From NCBI RefSeq assembly GCF_025947365.1, contig NZ_CP110012.1:4960001-5024000 (forward strand): a DNA stretch of 64,000 nt, given 5' to 3'. Positions 42,997 to 51,604 of the stretch are shown here, piece after piece. The position numbers and the translations under genes were made by a program. This stretch comes from Flavobacterium sp. N502540. GTDB lineage: Bacteria; Bacteroidota; Bacteroidia; Flavobacteriales; Flavobacteriaceae. Below the pieces are notes generated by a model, which had not been told where the DNA came from, ran no database searches, and saw nothing but the letters and a program-made list of their open reading frames with translations. The number at the start of each line of letters is the position of its first letter. The first letter of the stretch is position 1.

Positions 42997-44868
42997 TTAT
43001 TTATGGAATATATTTAACATGGAGTGAAAGGTATTTTTAGGGTCGAACTTTATTTTACCAGCTGTCATATCAGGCCAGCGGTTTCCAAAATGTATCGCCC
43101 ATTCTTCTGGGTTTCCAGGTTTATTAATACTGTCACAAGGATATCTGTTTCCTCCATATTTTAAAGCAATTTGATACAATTCATTGTTTAATTCACTTAA
43201 ATATCCTACTCGCTCTTTTGTATTTGGATAGGCATTTCTTAATATTCCAATAAAGTAAAAATCCTCCTCAGGCTTTACAAATAAAGGAGTTTGAATGCTT
43301 GACGATTTCATTGGAATAACAAGTACAGGGCCATCACTCATATCTGCAGCTTTATGCATCAATTGAAATTCATTCATAAAACCAGAAAACTGTGAAAACG
43401 GTATAAAAGTAGCTAACTCTGGATGAGCTGTTTTCCCCTTCTCCTTTTCAGTAATTATTAAGGGTGGCTCTTTTGTTACATAACTAAAAAAATCTTCTTG
43501 ATAACTATTTTTTAAACCATTCAAAGGAATTTCTTTTTCTAAAAAACATTGATCTTCATATTCATACTGTACCAATTCTACAAAAAAGCTAAACTCCTCT
43601 TCGTTTTTGCACTTTTCAGCAACGTAATCGGGATTTTCTGCAACAAAAGTTTGCCCCATTTTCTTTCCAAATTCAACCCTTGTATTGGGAATTAAAAAAG
43701 CATGTATGCATTCAAAATCAGGTTCTTTTAGTAGTTGAGTACTTAAATCATGAAACTCCTTAACATTATCAATAAGTAATTTTGTAACGTGCATTATTTT
43801 TGGAGCACGATTTAATTTCATTTTAACCTTTGTAATTACTCCAAACTGTCCTAATCCAGACCTTACAAGGTTAAAAAGATCACTATTCTCAGTACGCGAG
43901 CATACTCTAATTTCACCATCGCCAGAAACAACTTCTAACTCAAGAACATTATCTGCCTGGATTCCAGAATCATGACTCATAAAGCCCAATCCTCCAGTTG
44001 AAATGGTTCCTCCTACAGTCAATTTTTGCCAATCTGTAAGCGTGGGTGGGGTTGCATTTAGTTTTAGAGTTTCTCTTACAAGCTTTTCCCAAGTAATACC
44101 ACCTTCTACAACAACAGAACCCATTTTTCCATCAAAATCTATTGAAAGAATCTTATTCATGGTCTTGATATTAATAACTATACCTAGATCTATTAAACAC
44201 TGACCGCTTGCCGAATGAGACATCCCTCTTGTGTTAACTGGAATTTCGTTTCTATTACAATACTTTATTATCTTTTGTACATCTTCTGCTGATTTAGGGT
44301 TCAAACACCCAACAGAATTTACAGTAATCATTTGTCCAAAATCTGTTTTCACCTTTTCTAAGGCATCTTCTTCGTTACTGAATTTTCCTTCGAATTTAGG
44401 TAACACTTGCTCTGTCATTAACCTATTTATTGTGTATTCTTTCATTATCTTTTTCTCAGATTCCGTGAGTTCGTATTTTCCATCATTTAGAAGCTGCTCC
44501 AATATTTTAAACTCAACGTTTAATAAACTTTGAAGATCTAATAACTTTTTACTTAAAGCAGTGGAAGGAATAAATACCTGCACACTCATTTTACCATTGC
44601 TTCCATTTCTTATTAAAAACCGAAATTGTTTTTTAATTTCCCCTTCTAAAATCCATGTGAAATCTAGAAAATCATCTAAATAATGATTCTTATTGGTTAC
44701 ACTTATTTTTGTTTTTTCTCCGGTAGAACTAGTAATTTCATAGCATATATCTTCAATTACAACCAAATTGGTATGTACGGTCCAATATTTAAGATTAATA
44801 GGTTTCTTTAAAAATTCTATTAATTTTACTTTTTCAACTAAAATCTCTACGCTAAAAATTTTAGTCAT
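42997..44868 (-). CDS. FAD-linked oxidase (cytokinin-dehydrogenase-like) with extra N-terminal domain
   Basis: 623 residues. Residues ~180-370 form the FAD_binding_4 (VAO/PCMH) domain: Arg-Gly-Met-Ser-His-Ser (214-219), where His218 matches the FAD-linking His of cytokinin dehydrogenases, and Leu-Thr-Val-Gly-Gly-Thr-Ile-Ser-Thr-Gly-Gly-Leu-Gly. The C-terminal ~250 residues resemble the substrate cap of that group. The first ~150 residues are extra and look like an SRPBCC/START domain (Phe-Leu-Lys-Lys-Pro-Ile-Asn-Leu-Lys-Tyr-Trp-Thr). The start overlaps the end of the VOC gene by 8 bases. It likely oxidises a small amine or alcohol with O2. Confidence 0.82.
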   Translation of the reverse strand: MTKIFSVEILVEKVKLIEFLKKPINLKYWTVHTNLVVIEDICYEITSSTGEKTKISVTNKNHYLDDFLDFTWILEGEIKKQFRFLIRNGSNGKMSVQVFIPSTALSKKLLDLQSLLNVEFKILEQLLNDGKYELTESEKKIMKEYTINRLMTEQVLPKFEGKFSNEEDALEKVKTDFGQMITVNSVGCLNPKSAEDVQKIIKYCNRNEIPVNTRGMSHSASGQCLIDLGIVINIKTMNKILSIDFDGKMGSVVVEGGITWEKLVRETLKLNATPPTLTDWQKLTVGGTISTGGLGFMSHDSGIQADNVLELEVVSGDGEIRVCSRTENSDLFNLVRSGLGQFGVITKVKMKLNRAPKIMHVTKLLIDNVKEFHDLSTQLLKEPDFECIHAFLIPNTRVEFGKKMGQTFVAENPDYVAEKCKNEEEFSFFVELVQYEYEDQCFLEKEIPLNGLKNSYQEDFFSYVTKEPPLIITEKEKGKTAHPELATFIPFSQFSGFMNEFQLMHKAADMSDGPVLVIPMKSSSIQTPLFVKPEEDFYFIGILRNAYPNTKERVGYLSELNNELYQIALKYGGNRYPCDSINKPGNPEEWAIHFGNRWPDMTAGKIKFDPKNTFHSMLNIFHK

Positions 44869-45808
44869 GCAACAAGGTTAACGGATAACCAGCATATTCT
44901 TTCTCTAACCTTATGCTTCCTCCCTGAACTTTAAAATCTAAATTCAAGGATTCAAGAATATTTTTGCTTTTCTCAAAATTGAATGTTTTTAATGCTAATT
45001 CTACCGGAATAACTCCGTTTTGAGATTCCTGAATTTCACTTAACCTCAAAAACTTATCCTTTTCATTAGGGTTAATCATTTTTTCACCTTCTATACTAAA
45101 CCCTAAAACACTGTTTAGGAACGTTTTTGCACTTTGAACTTCAGCAACGTTAATTTGAATATTATCAATTCTATCAACTTCAATACACTCACTAACTTCA
45201 AAATAATTTGTTTTATCTAAAGACTTAATATCATCATCGTTTTTTAAGTTAGGATCATCTAAATATGACTTCATAGTATTTGCTAATCCTGACATATTAT
45301 CATGTGTAAAGAAACCTTGTTTCTCAGAAGTTTTATCCTCCGTTTCACTTTTTCTTTCTATCAACTCAATGAAGACACCTGTATACTTATTTGAAATAAA
45401 AAATTGTCTCAATCCTGATAACGGATCTCTTAAGATCTTATCTGAAGTCATTTCTATTCCTTTAGTTACTAATAGCTCAAAAATATCCTCAATATCATCT
45501 ACCTCAAAAGCTACATGGTGTATGCCTTGTCCAAACTTCTCATAGAACTTATGAAAAATAGACTCCTTAGTTAAGCCTTCAGTTACCACCATTACCCCTT
45601 TTTCATTATTTGGCCACCCAAGAACATAGTTCAGCATATCATGCTTACCTTCTGAAGCTGAACCTGCATTAACTAAAATTGTGTTTATTAACTTGTACCC
45701 TAGCACATTTTGATGAAAGTCAGAAACAACTTTGGCATTAGGCACAATCAAAGTATAATGATCTATATTAAAACATTTGATTGGAAAATCTAATTTTTGT
45801 TTATTCAT
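44861..45808 (-). CDS. Two-module VOC protein (HPPD-like)
   Basis: 315 residues. Module 1 (about 10-185) has a full metal triad typical of 4-hydroxyphenylpyruvate dioxygenase-type VOC proteins: His17 (Ile-Asp-His), His98 (Gly-Ile-His-His-Val-Ala-Phe) and Glu148 (Phe-Ile-Glu-Leu-Ile-Glu-Arg), followed by Gly-Phe-Phe-Thr-His-Asp-Asn-Met, resembling the C-terminal helix of HPPD. Module 2 (about 205-315) is a VOC fold without ligands. In HPPD the metal module comes second, so the order here is reversed. Coupled to the FAD oxidase. Confidence 0.8.
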   Translation of the reverse strand: MNKQKLDFPIKCFNIDHYTLIVPNAKVVSDFHQNVLGYKLINTILVNAGSASEGKHDMLNYVLGWPNNEKGVMVVTEGLTKESIFHKFYEKFGQGIHHVAFEVDDIEDIFELLVTKGIEMTSDKILRDPLSGLRQFFISNKYTGVFIELIERKSETEDKTSEKQGFFTHDNMSGLANTMKSYLDDPNLKNDDDIKSLDKTNYFEVSECIEVDRIDNIQINVAEVQSAKTFLNSVLGFSIEGEKMINPNEKDKFLRLSEIQESQNGVIPVELALKTFNFEKSKNILESLNLDFKVQGGSIRLEKEYAGYPLTLLHD

Positions 45809-45852
45809 TAGTTATATGTTTTGAATTTAATCTTACTCTTTTCTATATTCGT

Positions 45853-46695
45853 TTACTCTTGTTTCGAATATAACTGACTCCTAACTTTATCTATCATTTG
45901 CTTACTTTTTGAAAACCCTTGGGAAATAATTGAAATTTGACCATTTGACTCTAGCAATACCGTAGGAAATGATCTAACCCCCATTTTGCGAGCAAATTGA
46001 AAATCTGATTTCACTAACTCTTTTATTTCATTAGATTCAAATCTTTCTTTAAATACTTCCTTTTTAATTCCAAATTCCTCTACAAAATCTAAGTAAGCTT
46101 CAACATAATTTGTATTACTATTATCTAAATAAAAGGCTTTTTGCACTCTCTCATAAAATTCATTTTCTACTTCAGGAGCAAGCTTTCTCATTACGACTAC
46201 TGCTCTAGAAGGTGGTTCTGTATCAAGGATAAATGAATCATCATACAGGATCTTATTATTGATAGGAAGTCCAGTGATTTTAGCCAGGTTATCAAAATGC
46301 GGTAGTAAATAATCTCTCATGTTAGTAATTGGCTCTGTCCCATAAGGTCTAAGCCCGCCTAATACCAATTGAAAGTCTAATACTCCATCAAACTCTTTTT
46401 TCAACTCTTTAATTTCTGATGAAAATGCCAAACAAGTGGAACATATTGGGTCTCCCACATAAATCAATTTCCCACTTTTAATACCTGATAATGAAGATTC
46501 AATCTCATCTTTGGAATTCGAAGATATTGTACACATTCCGGTATTCAAATCACACGCAAAACCGTTATCGTAATCTGTTTTTTTAGTATTAGTAGTATTT
46601 TCCATAGCTTTTGAAGTGTTATTTTTAATTAGCGAACAACCAAGAATTATAGCAAAAAACCCGGCTACAATCCAGAAAAAAAATCTCGCTTTCAT
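45853..46695 (-). CDS. DsbA-family thioredoxin-fold lipoprotein
   Basis: 280 residues. Signal peptide with lipobox at Cys20. Catalytic Cys85-Ser-Thr-Cys88 in Asp-Pro-Ile-Cys-Ser-Thr-Cys, a helical insertion, and the cis-Pro segment Arg-Ser-Phe-Pro-Thr-Val-Leu near 246. A second Cys pair (48 and 55) lies before the domain. It resembles the DsbA/FrnE thiol oxidoreductase group. It is the first gene of the minus-strand cluster and faces the HxlR gene. Confidence 0.85.
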   Translation of the reverse strand: MKARFFFWIVAGFFAIILGCSLIKNNTSKAMENTTNTKKTDYDNGFACDLNTGMCTISSNSKDEIESSLSGIKSGKLIYVGDPICSTCLAFSSEIKELKKEFDGVLDFQLVLGGLRPYGTEPITNMRDYLLPHFDNLAKITGLPINNKILYDDSFILDTEPPSRAVVVMRKLAPEVENEFYERVQKAFYLDNSNTNYVEAYLDFVEEFGIKKEVFKERFESNEIKELVKSDFQFARKMGVRSFPTVLLESNGQISIISQGFSKSKQMIDKVRSQLYSKQE

Positions 46696-46748
46696 TGTTT
46701 TTTAATTTGTTTTTATATGTGATTACACAAAGTTAAACACAAATAGTA

Positions 46749-46778
46749 TATTTTTGGCATGTGTTTCCTACAGGAAAC
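46749..46778 (+). promoter_or_regulatory. hxlR promoter with operator-like palindrome
   Basis: TATTTTTG (46749-46756) followed by the perfect inverted repeat GTTTCCT-AC-AGGAAAC (46763-46778) over the expected transcription start. It lies between the divergent HxlR and DsbA-like genes, so it may control both. Confidence 0.65.
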
Positions 46779-46817
46779 TGGTTTATTAGAAGAAACTAAC
46801 TAAATTAACCTACTAAA

Positions 46818-47177
46818 ATGAAAAAAGAAATTATTCTAACACAAGAGTGTAATCGAGAAATAAGAGCCATTTCAGATACTATGGAAGTATTATCTGGAAA
46901 ATGGAAGATCCAAATAATTGCCACTCTACTTATACATGGCAAAATGCGATTCATGGAGTTAAAGAAGACAACAAATGGTATTGGGGCTAAAAAACTATCT
47001 AAAGATTTGGAAGAATTAGAAATAAACAAACTCATTACAAGAACAGTAATGAACACTAAACCTATAACTGTAGAATACGAAATCACTCCATATGGAGGAA
47101 AAATGGAGCCCTTAATTAATATAATTACTGAATGGGGTATAAAACATCGAGAACATATATGCAAGAAAAATAACTAA
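46818..47177 (+). CDS. HxlR-family regulator, probably redox-sensing
   Basis: 119 residues, winged helix with the family core Val-Leu-Ser-Gly-Lys-Trp-Lys (24-30) and Arg-Phe-Met-Glu-Leu-Lys. A single Cys near the N-terminus (Cys11) occupies the place used for redox or quinone sensing in HypR and YodB. Divergent from the DsbA/VOC/FAD-oxidase/aminotransferase cluster, which it probably controls. Confidence 0.88.
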   Translation: MKKEIILTQECNREIRAISDTMEVLSGKWKIQIIATLLIHGKMRFMELKKTTNGIGAKKLSKDLEELEINKLITRTVMNTKPITVEYEITPYGGKMEPLINIITEWGIKHREHICKKNN

Positions 47178-47381
47178 GTCCTGTAGTATAATTTCCTGTT
47201 CGGTTTTGTCGCATCTGCCCTCCTACTCACACGCTTATTTTATAAAAGAATCGTGTGAAGAGCAGCTCTTTTGGTTTATCGTAGTTTTTTTTGTTAAATA
47301 TAAAATAATTCCAAAATGGACTTCATACATTTTCTGTCACAAAAGCTAAGGCGAATTTCAAATAAATAAGCCATCGCAGAA

Positions 47382-47834
47382 CTATCCATACATATTTTTT
47401 ATCTCCGACATAACAAAGGTACTTTGGGTACTCCCTATACTTTCAACTGATCCTAATTTATTAAACACAAAATCCTGATAATGCTTCATATCTTTGGCAG
47501 AAACTTTCATTAAAAAATCGTAATCTCCTGAAATATTGTAACATTCCACAACTTCTTCTATTTTCATAATATCACTAACAAACTGATTCCCTATATTACG
47601 ATCGTGCTGTTTAAGTTTAATATTACAGAAAACAATAAACCCTCTGTTTAGTTTTTCTGCATCCAACAAAGCTATATATTTCTTAATGTAACCACTGTTC
47701 TCTAGTCTTTTAATCCGCTCAAAAACAGGCGATGGCGAAAGATTTACCATTTTAGCAAGCTCTTTTACAGTGTATTTAGAATTATCGTGTAGTATATTTA
47801 ATAACCGAAGATCAATATCGTCTATTTGCTCCAT
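47382..47834 (-). CDS. Lrp/AsnC-family regulator
   Basis: 150 residues. N-terminal helix-turn-helix (Val-Lys-Glu-Leu-Ala-Lys-Met-Val-Asn-Leu-Ser-Pro-Ser-Pro-Val-Phe-Glu-Arg-Ile) and a C-terminal RAM domain (Gly-Asp-Tyr-Asp-Phe-Leu-Met-Lys-Val). Such regulators bind amino acids. The adjacent YfeH-like gene is a possible target. Confidence 0.92.
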   Translation of the reverse strand: MEQIDDIDLRLLNILHDNSKYTVKELAKMVNLSPSPVFERIKRLENSGYIKKYIALLDAEKLNRGFIVFCNIKLKQHDRNIGNQFVSDIMKIEEVVECYNISGDYDFLMKVSAKDMKHYQDFVFNKLGSVESIGSTQSTFVMSEIKNMYG

Positions 47835-48020
47835 AGAATATTTTATTTTAAACAGGCTTTAATTCATTTCTAAAACAGAATAAAATTCTCCAAATATAAC
47901 CAAAAACAATACAAAAATCTTATTTTATACAACTTAAAAACATAACATACTGCAGCGTTTATCTTCACAGTATAAAAATCTAAAGGGCATTATTTTATAG
48001 CAGGAAGCGTTATCCTTGGT

Positions 48021-48047
48021 GCCCTTTATCGAAAAAAGATAAAGGGC
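48021..48047. other. Perfect hairpin
   Basis: GCCCTTTATC (48021-48030) pairs with GATAAAGGGC (48038-48047). It lies 17 bases after the end of the symporter gene and may be a terminator without a good T run. Confidence 0.6.
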
Positions 48048-48063
48048 CACGCCATAAATAAAA

Positions 48064-49056
48064 TTATACTTCTTTTCGTCGAGCCATACCCTGAGCGATG
48101 ATACTAGCGGCAATCAATTGCAAGGCATGGTAAAGCATGAGCGGCAGCAATACGATGCCGGTGATAGTACTGTGCTGAAAAAGTACTTTTGACATAACGG
48201 TGCCGTGTACCAATGACTTTTTAGACCCGCAGAATAAAACAGTAATACGGTCTTCATCTGAAAAACCAAGCAAGCGGCTGAGTAGTCCAACACAAAAGAA
48301 GACGGCAAAAAACAACGTTATCAACCCTGTAGCAAGTCCAGCAAGTTCAAGGGCGGTAAAGCCTTCAAAAAGATGTTCGGAAAATGACTTGCAAAACGAC
48401 GTGTAAATAATCGTTAGAATAACTGCCTGATCGAAATATTTGAGCTGTTTCTTGTATTTTTCGGCAATCGCGCCGAAACGGGAATTGAGGCTTATGCCAA
48501 TGATGACAGGCAGCAAGACTTGAAGAATCAACTTTATGACGATATGAGTAACATCAAAATCGCCTGTCGCAGAAGCTATAAACAATCCAACCCAAAGAGG
48601 CGTAACGACTACTCCGATCAAACTGGAAATGCTTGCATTGAAAATGGCTGAGGGAATGTTCCCTTTGGCGATGGAAACCATGACCACGGAAGAGGAAACT
48701 GTGGACGGCAATGCTGCCAGAAAAAATACACCCATCCAAAGCAGCTCGAAGCCGTTATTGACAAACAACGGGCGAAATGCCAAAACGATGAGCGGAAAAA
48801 ATAAAAAGGTTGTCAACTGGACGACAATGTGCATTTTCCAATTGGAAAGTCCTGCTTTTAGTTTTTCAACACTCAGTCGCATGCCATAAAACAAGAAAAT
48901 CAAGGAAACGCCTGCATTGGCAATCTCCTCCAGCGAAACAGGTTCTTTGACCATACCTGGCTTTGGCAAAAAATAAGCCATCAGAATCATGGTGGCTATC
49001 ATTAACAGGAAACCGTCGAAACCTGCTTTTTTTAATACTTCTAATAATTTCTTCAA
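48064..49056 (-). CDS. Bile acid:sodium symporter family protein (YfeH-like)
   Basis: 330 residues with about ten membrane helices. Pro-rich helices and the Phe-Leu-Ala-Ala-Leu-Pro-Ser-Thr-Val-Ser-Ser-Ser-Val and Cys-Gly-Ser-Lys-Lys-Ser segments match the SBF-like YfeH group (ten-helix transporters). Substrate unknown. GC content is higher than in the preceding cluster. Confidence 0.9.
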   Translation of the reverse strand: MKKLLEVLKKAGFDGFLLMIATMILMAYFLPKPGMVKEPVSLEEIANAGVSLIFLFYGMRLSVEKLKAGLSNWKMHIVVQLTTFLFFPLIVLAFRPLFVNNGFELLWMGVFFLAALPSTVSSSVVMVSIAKGNIPSAIFNASISSLIGVVVTPLWVGLFIASATGDFDVTHIVIKLILQVLLPVIIGISLNSRFGAIAEKYKKQLKYFDQAVILTIIYTSFCKSFSEHLFEGFTALELAGLATGLITLFFAVFFCVGLLSRLLGFSDEDRITVLFCGSKKSLVHGTVMSKVLFQHSTITGIVLLPLMLYHALQLIAASIIAQGMARRKEV

Positions 49057-49140
49057 TGTGTTTTAAATATTATTCCTCCGTAGAGTCAAGATTACAAAAT
49101 ATCTTACGCCGATAAACGTGGATTCTCTAGATTCATTAGT

Positions 49141-49177
49141 CTGTCCGCAGAGTCGCTCTGTTAAATTCTACGGACAG
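49141..49177. other. Long-arm hairpin between symporter and mesD
   Basis: CTGTCCGCAGA pairs with TCTACGGACAG with one mismatch. It could end transcription from mesD. Confidence 0.5.
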
Positions 49178-49222
49178 CAGGCTTCAAACAAGGAAACCCT
49201 ATTCTAATTAATACATTGAAAA

Positions 49223-50254
49223 CTAAATCCCAAGTTCTTTGCGTATAATTTCTGCTCCTGCGCTTAAAGCACTTAACTTGCCTCTGGCTACGTTTCGAGA
49301 TAGCGGGGCCATACCGCAGTTTGTAGAAGGGTAAAGATTTTCGGCATCTACAAACTCAAGAGCTTTACGCAGGGTATCAGCTACTTCTTCTGGTGTTTCG
49401 ATAGTGTTGGTTGCCACATCAATGGCACCTATCATTACTTTTTTACCGCGAACAAGTTCCATTAAATTTAAAGGCACATTGGAATTGTGACATTCTAAAG
49501 ACACCACATCAATTTTAGATTTTTGAATTTTTGGGAAAATTTCTTCGTATTGTCGCCACTCTGAACCTAATGTCTTTTTCCAATCCGTATTTGCCTGTAT
49601 TCCATAACCATAGCAAATATGAACCGCAGTTTGACAGTGTAAACCTTCAATGGCTCTTTCTAATGCCGCCATTCCCCAATCGTTTACTTCATCAAAGAAC
49701 ACATTAAATGCAGGTTCATCAAACTGGATAATATCTACCCCTGCGTCTTGAAGTTCTCTTGCTTCTTCATTGAGTGCTTTCGCAAATTCCCACGCCAATT
49801 TTTCCCGGCTTTTATAATGGCCGTCGTACAAGGTATCTACCATTGTCAGCGGACCTGGCAATGCCCATTTTATAGGCTTGTTCGTCTGTTTACGTAAAAA
49901 TTTAGCATCTTCAACAAAAACTGCTTTTTGACGTACCACCTCACCTACAACCACTGGAACACTCGCGTCATAACGGTTACGGATTTTTACTGTTTTACGA
50001 TTTTCAAAATCTACACCACTTAAATGCTCGATAAAAGTCGTTACAAAATGCTGGCGTGTTTGCTCGCCGTCACAAATGATATCCAGATCTGCCAATTGTT
50101 GTTCCTGCAGAGAAATGCGTAAAGCATCTTGTTTCCCTTCCAGTAGCTGATCGCCTTCTAATTTCCATGGTGACCAAAGTTTTTCGGGTGGTGCAAGCCA
50201 GGCAGGTTTGGGTAAACTTCCAACAATAGAGGTGGGTAATAATAATTTCTTCAT
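49223..50254 (-). CDS. mesD: MesD-type core methionine synthase
   Basis: 343 residues, equal to the C-terminal catalytic half of MetE alone. Zinc ligands are present: His212 and Cys214 (Val-His-Ile-Cys), Glu254 and Cys313 (Thr-Asn-Cys-Gly). Short MetE-like proteins next to DUF1852 (MesX) are the MesD folate-independent methionine synthases, which need MesX and oxygen; their methyl donor is not established. mesX is directly upstream (30 bases). Confidence 0.88.
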   Translation of the reverse strand: MKKLLLPTSIVGSLPKPAWLAPPEKLWSPWKLEGDQLLEGKQDALRISLQEQQLADLDIICDGEQTRQHFVTTFIEHLSGVDFENRKTVKIRNRYDASVPVVVGEVVRQKAVFVEDAKFLRKQTNKPIKWALPGPLTMVDTLYDGHYKSREKLAWEFAKALNEEARELQDAGVDIIQFDEPAFNVFFDEVNDWGMAALERAIEGLHCQTAVHICYGYGIQANTDWKKTLGSEWRQYEEIFPKIQKSKIDVVSLECHNSNVPLNLMELVRGKKVMIGAIDVATNTIETPEEVADTLRKALEFVDAENLYPSTNCGMAPLSRNVARGKLSALSAGAEIIRKELGI

Positions 50255-50284
50255 AATAGTATGATTTTAATGCGTTGTAATCAA

Positions 50285-51337
50285 TTAAAGCGTAAAATTA
50301 GCAGACCATTGTTCCAGGAGACTTTTGTAAGGCTTAATGAAATGCTCTTCTGCATATTTACCCTGTTCAACTGCCAGTCGGCTGCGCTCTTCGCGATCAT
50401 AAACCACGCGAGTCAGTGAATAATCTTCGTGTTTAATACTAGGTTGATAGATTTTCCCTGCCACTGAATTTGCATTGTAAATTTCAGGGCGATAAATCTT
50501 CTGGAAAGCCTCCATCGTGCTGATTGAGCTGATTAGTCCAAGATCAGTATAATCAGCAAGTAGATCTCCGGAATGATAAAAAGCCATCGGTGCAACACTA
50601 TTCGGAGGCATGAAAAAACGAACCTTTAAGCCCATTTTAGAGAAATATTCATCCGTGATTGAATACTGATCCTGCAGATACTCAAAACCCAAAACCGGAT
50701 GCTGATACTCAGTGCGGGTATAAGTTTTGTTGCTTGATACACTTAGACAAATGATCGGTGACATTTTAAAGTGCTCTTTATAAGTGGCTGAACTCACAAA
50801 ACACTTATAAAGTTTTCCGTGCAAATCACCAAAGTTTTCAGGAATACAAAAATTAGATTTATTTTTATTGTGCTCGATCAATAAAATACTGAAATCATAA
50901 TCACGAACATAAGAAGAAAAATTATTTCCGGCAATACCTTCGATACGCTGGCCAGTCTTGTGGTCAAAAATATTCGTTTTTAAAACTTCAATCAACGGCA
51001 GATTGTTAATACTATTCTTATCATCAATACTCATCGTTACTGTGATGATTTCAAGTTCTACACGATAACGATCGGCTTTTGGATTATCCAAATGAGCCAA
51101 TGCATTGAATCGATTGTTAATCATATTTAAGGCATTACGTAAGTTTTGCTGGCGATTAACTCCTCTAGCCAAGTTTGCAAAATTGGTTGTCACACGCGTT
51201 TGACTTGAGGGGTGATAGTTTTCATCTAAACAAGTGCTCTTTAGTGTGAATGCAAAATCATTCTTGATTGTATTCTGGGTGTTTTCAATATCCTGCTTTT
51301 CGTTTATTCCCCTATCTTCTTGTATGTTCGCTTTCAT
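50285..51337 (-). CDS. mesX: DUF1852 protein MesX, partner of MesD
   Basis: 350 residues from the ATG at 51337; the open frame starts at a TTG at 51370 that lies in an AAATTTGC promoter-like element. The sequence matches my memory of DUF1852, which is needed for MesD activity. Soluble, no membrane segments. Forms an operon with mesD. A 35-bp perfect inverted repeat lies about 100 bases upstream. Confidence 0.82.
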   Translation of the reverse strand: MKANIQEDRGINEKQDIENTQNTIKNDFAFTLKSTCLDENYHPSSQTRVTTNFANLARGVNRQQNLRNALNMINNRFNALAHLDNPKADRYRVELEIITVTMSIDDKNSINNLPLIEVLKTNIFDHKTGQRIEGIAGNNFSSYVRDYDFSILLIEHNKNKSNFCIPENFGDLHGKLYKCFVSSATYKEHFKMSPIICLSVSSNKTYTRTEYQHPVLGFEYLQDQYSITDEYFSKMGLKVRFFMPPNSVAPMAFYHSGDLLADYTDLGLISSISTMEAFQKIYRPEIYNANSVAGKIYQPSIKHEDYSLTRVVYDREERSRLAVEQGKYAEEHFIKPYKSLLEQWSANFTL

Positions 51338-51434
51338 CTGATGATAATGTTTAGTTTTTTTACCCTGCAAATTTGAAAATAAAAGATTAAATATTTTTAT
51401 TTATACTTAAAATCAGAGAATCATTCTTTTTATA

Positions 51435-51469
51435 CACATATTTAAAGATTATTAATCTTTAAATATGTG
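51435..51469. promoter_or_regulatory. Perfect 35-bp inverted repeat
   Basis: Arms CACATATTTAAAGATTA (51435-51451) and TAATCTTTAAATATGTG (51453-51469) with one central base. It is low in GC with no T run, so an operator is more likely than a terminator. It sits between divergent mesX and the nitroreductase gene. Confidence 0.8.
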
Positions 51470-51572
51470 CAATAATGAAGGGAAACAGATAATTATTCTT
51501 TAGTGACCTAAGATGAGTGATTTGGAGTTTCCCAGAGCGCTTCAAAAACTCGAAAAAGAAAACAATATCATA

Positions 51573-51580
51573 TATATTTG
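51573..51580 (+). promoter_or_regulatory. Promoter -7 element (TATATTTG)
   Basis: TATATTTG 24 bases before the ATG of the nitroreductase. Confidence 0.6.
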
Positions 51581-51604
51581 CCAAAAATTAAGATAGATAT
51601 AGCA

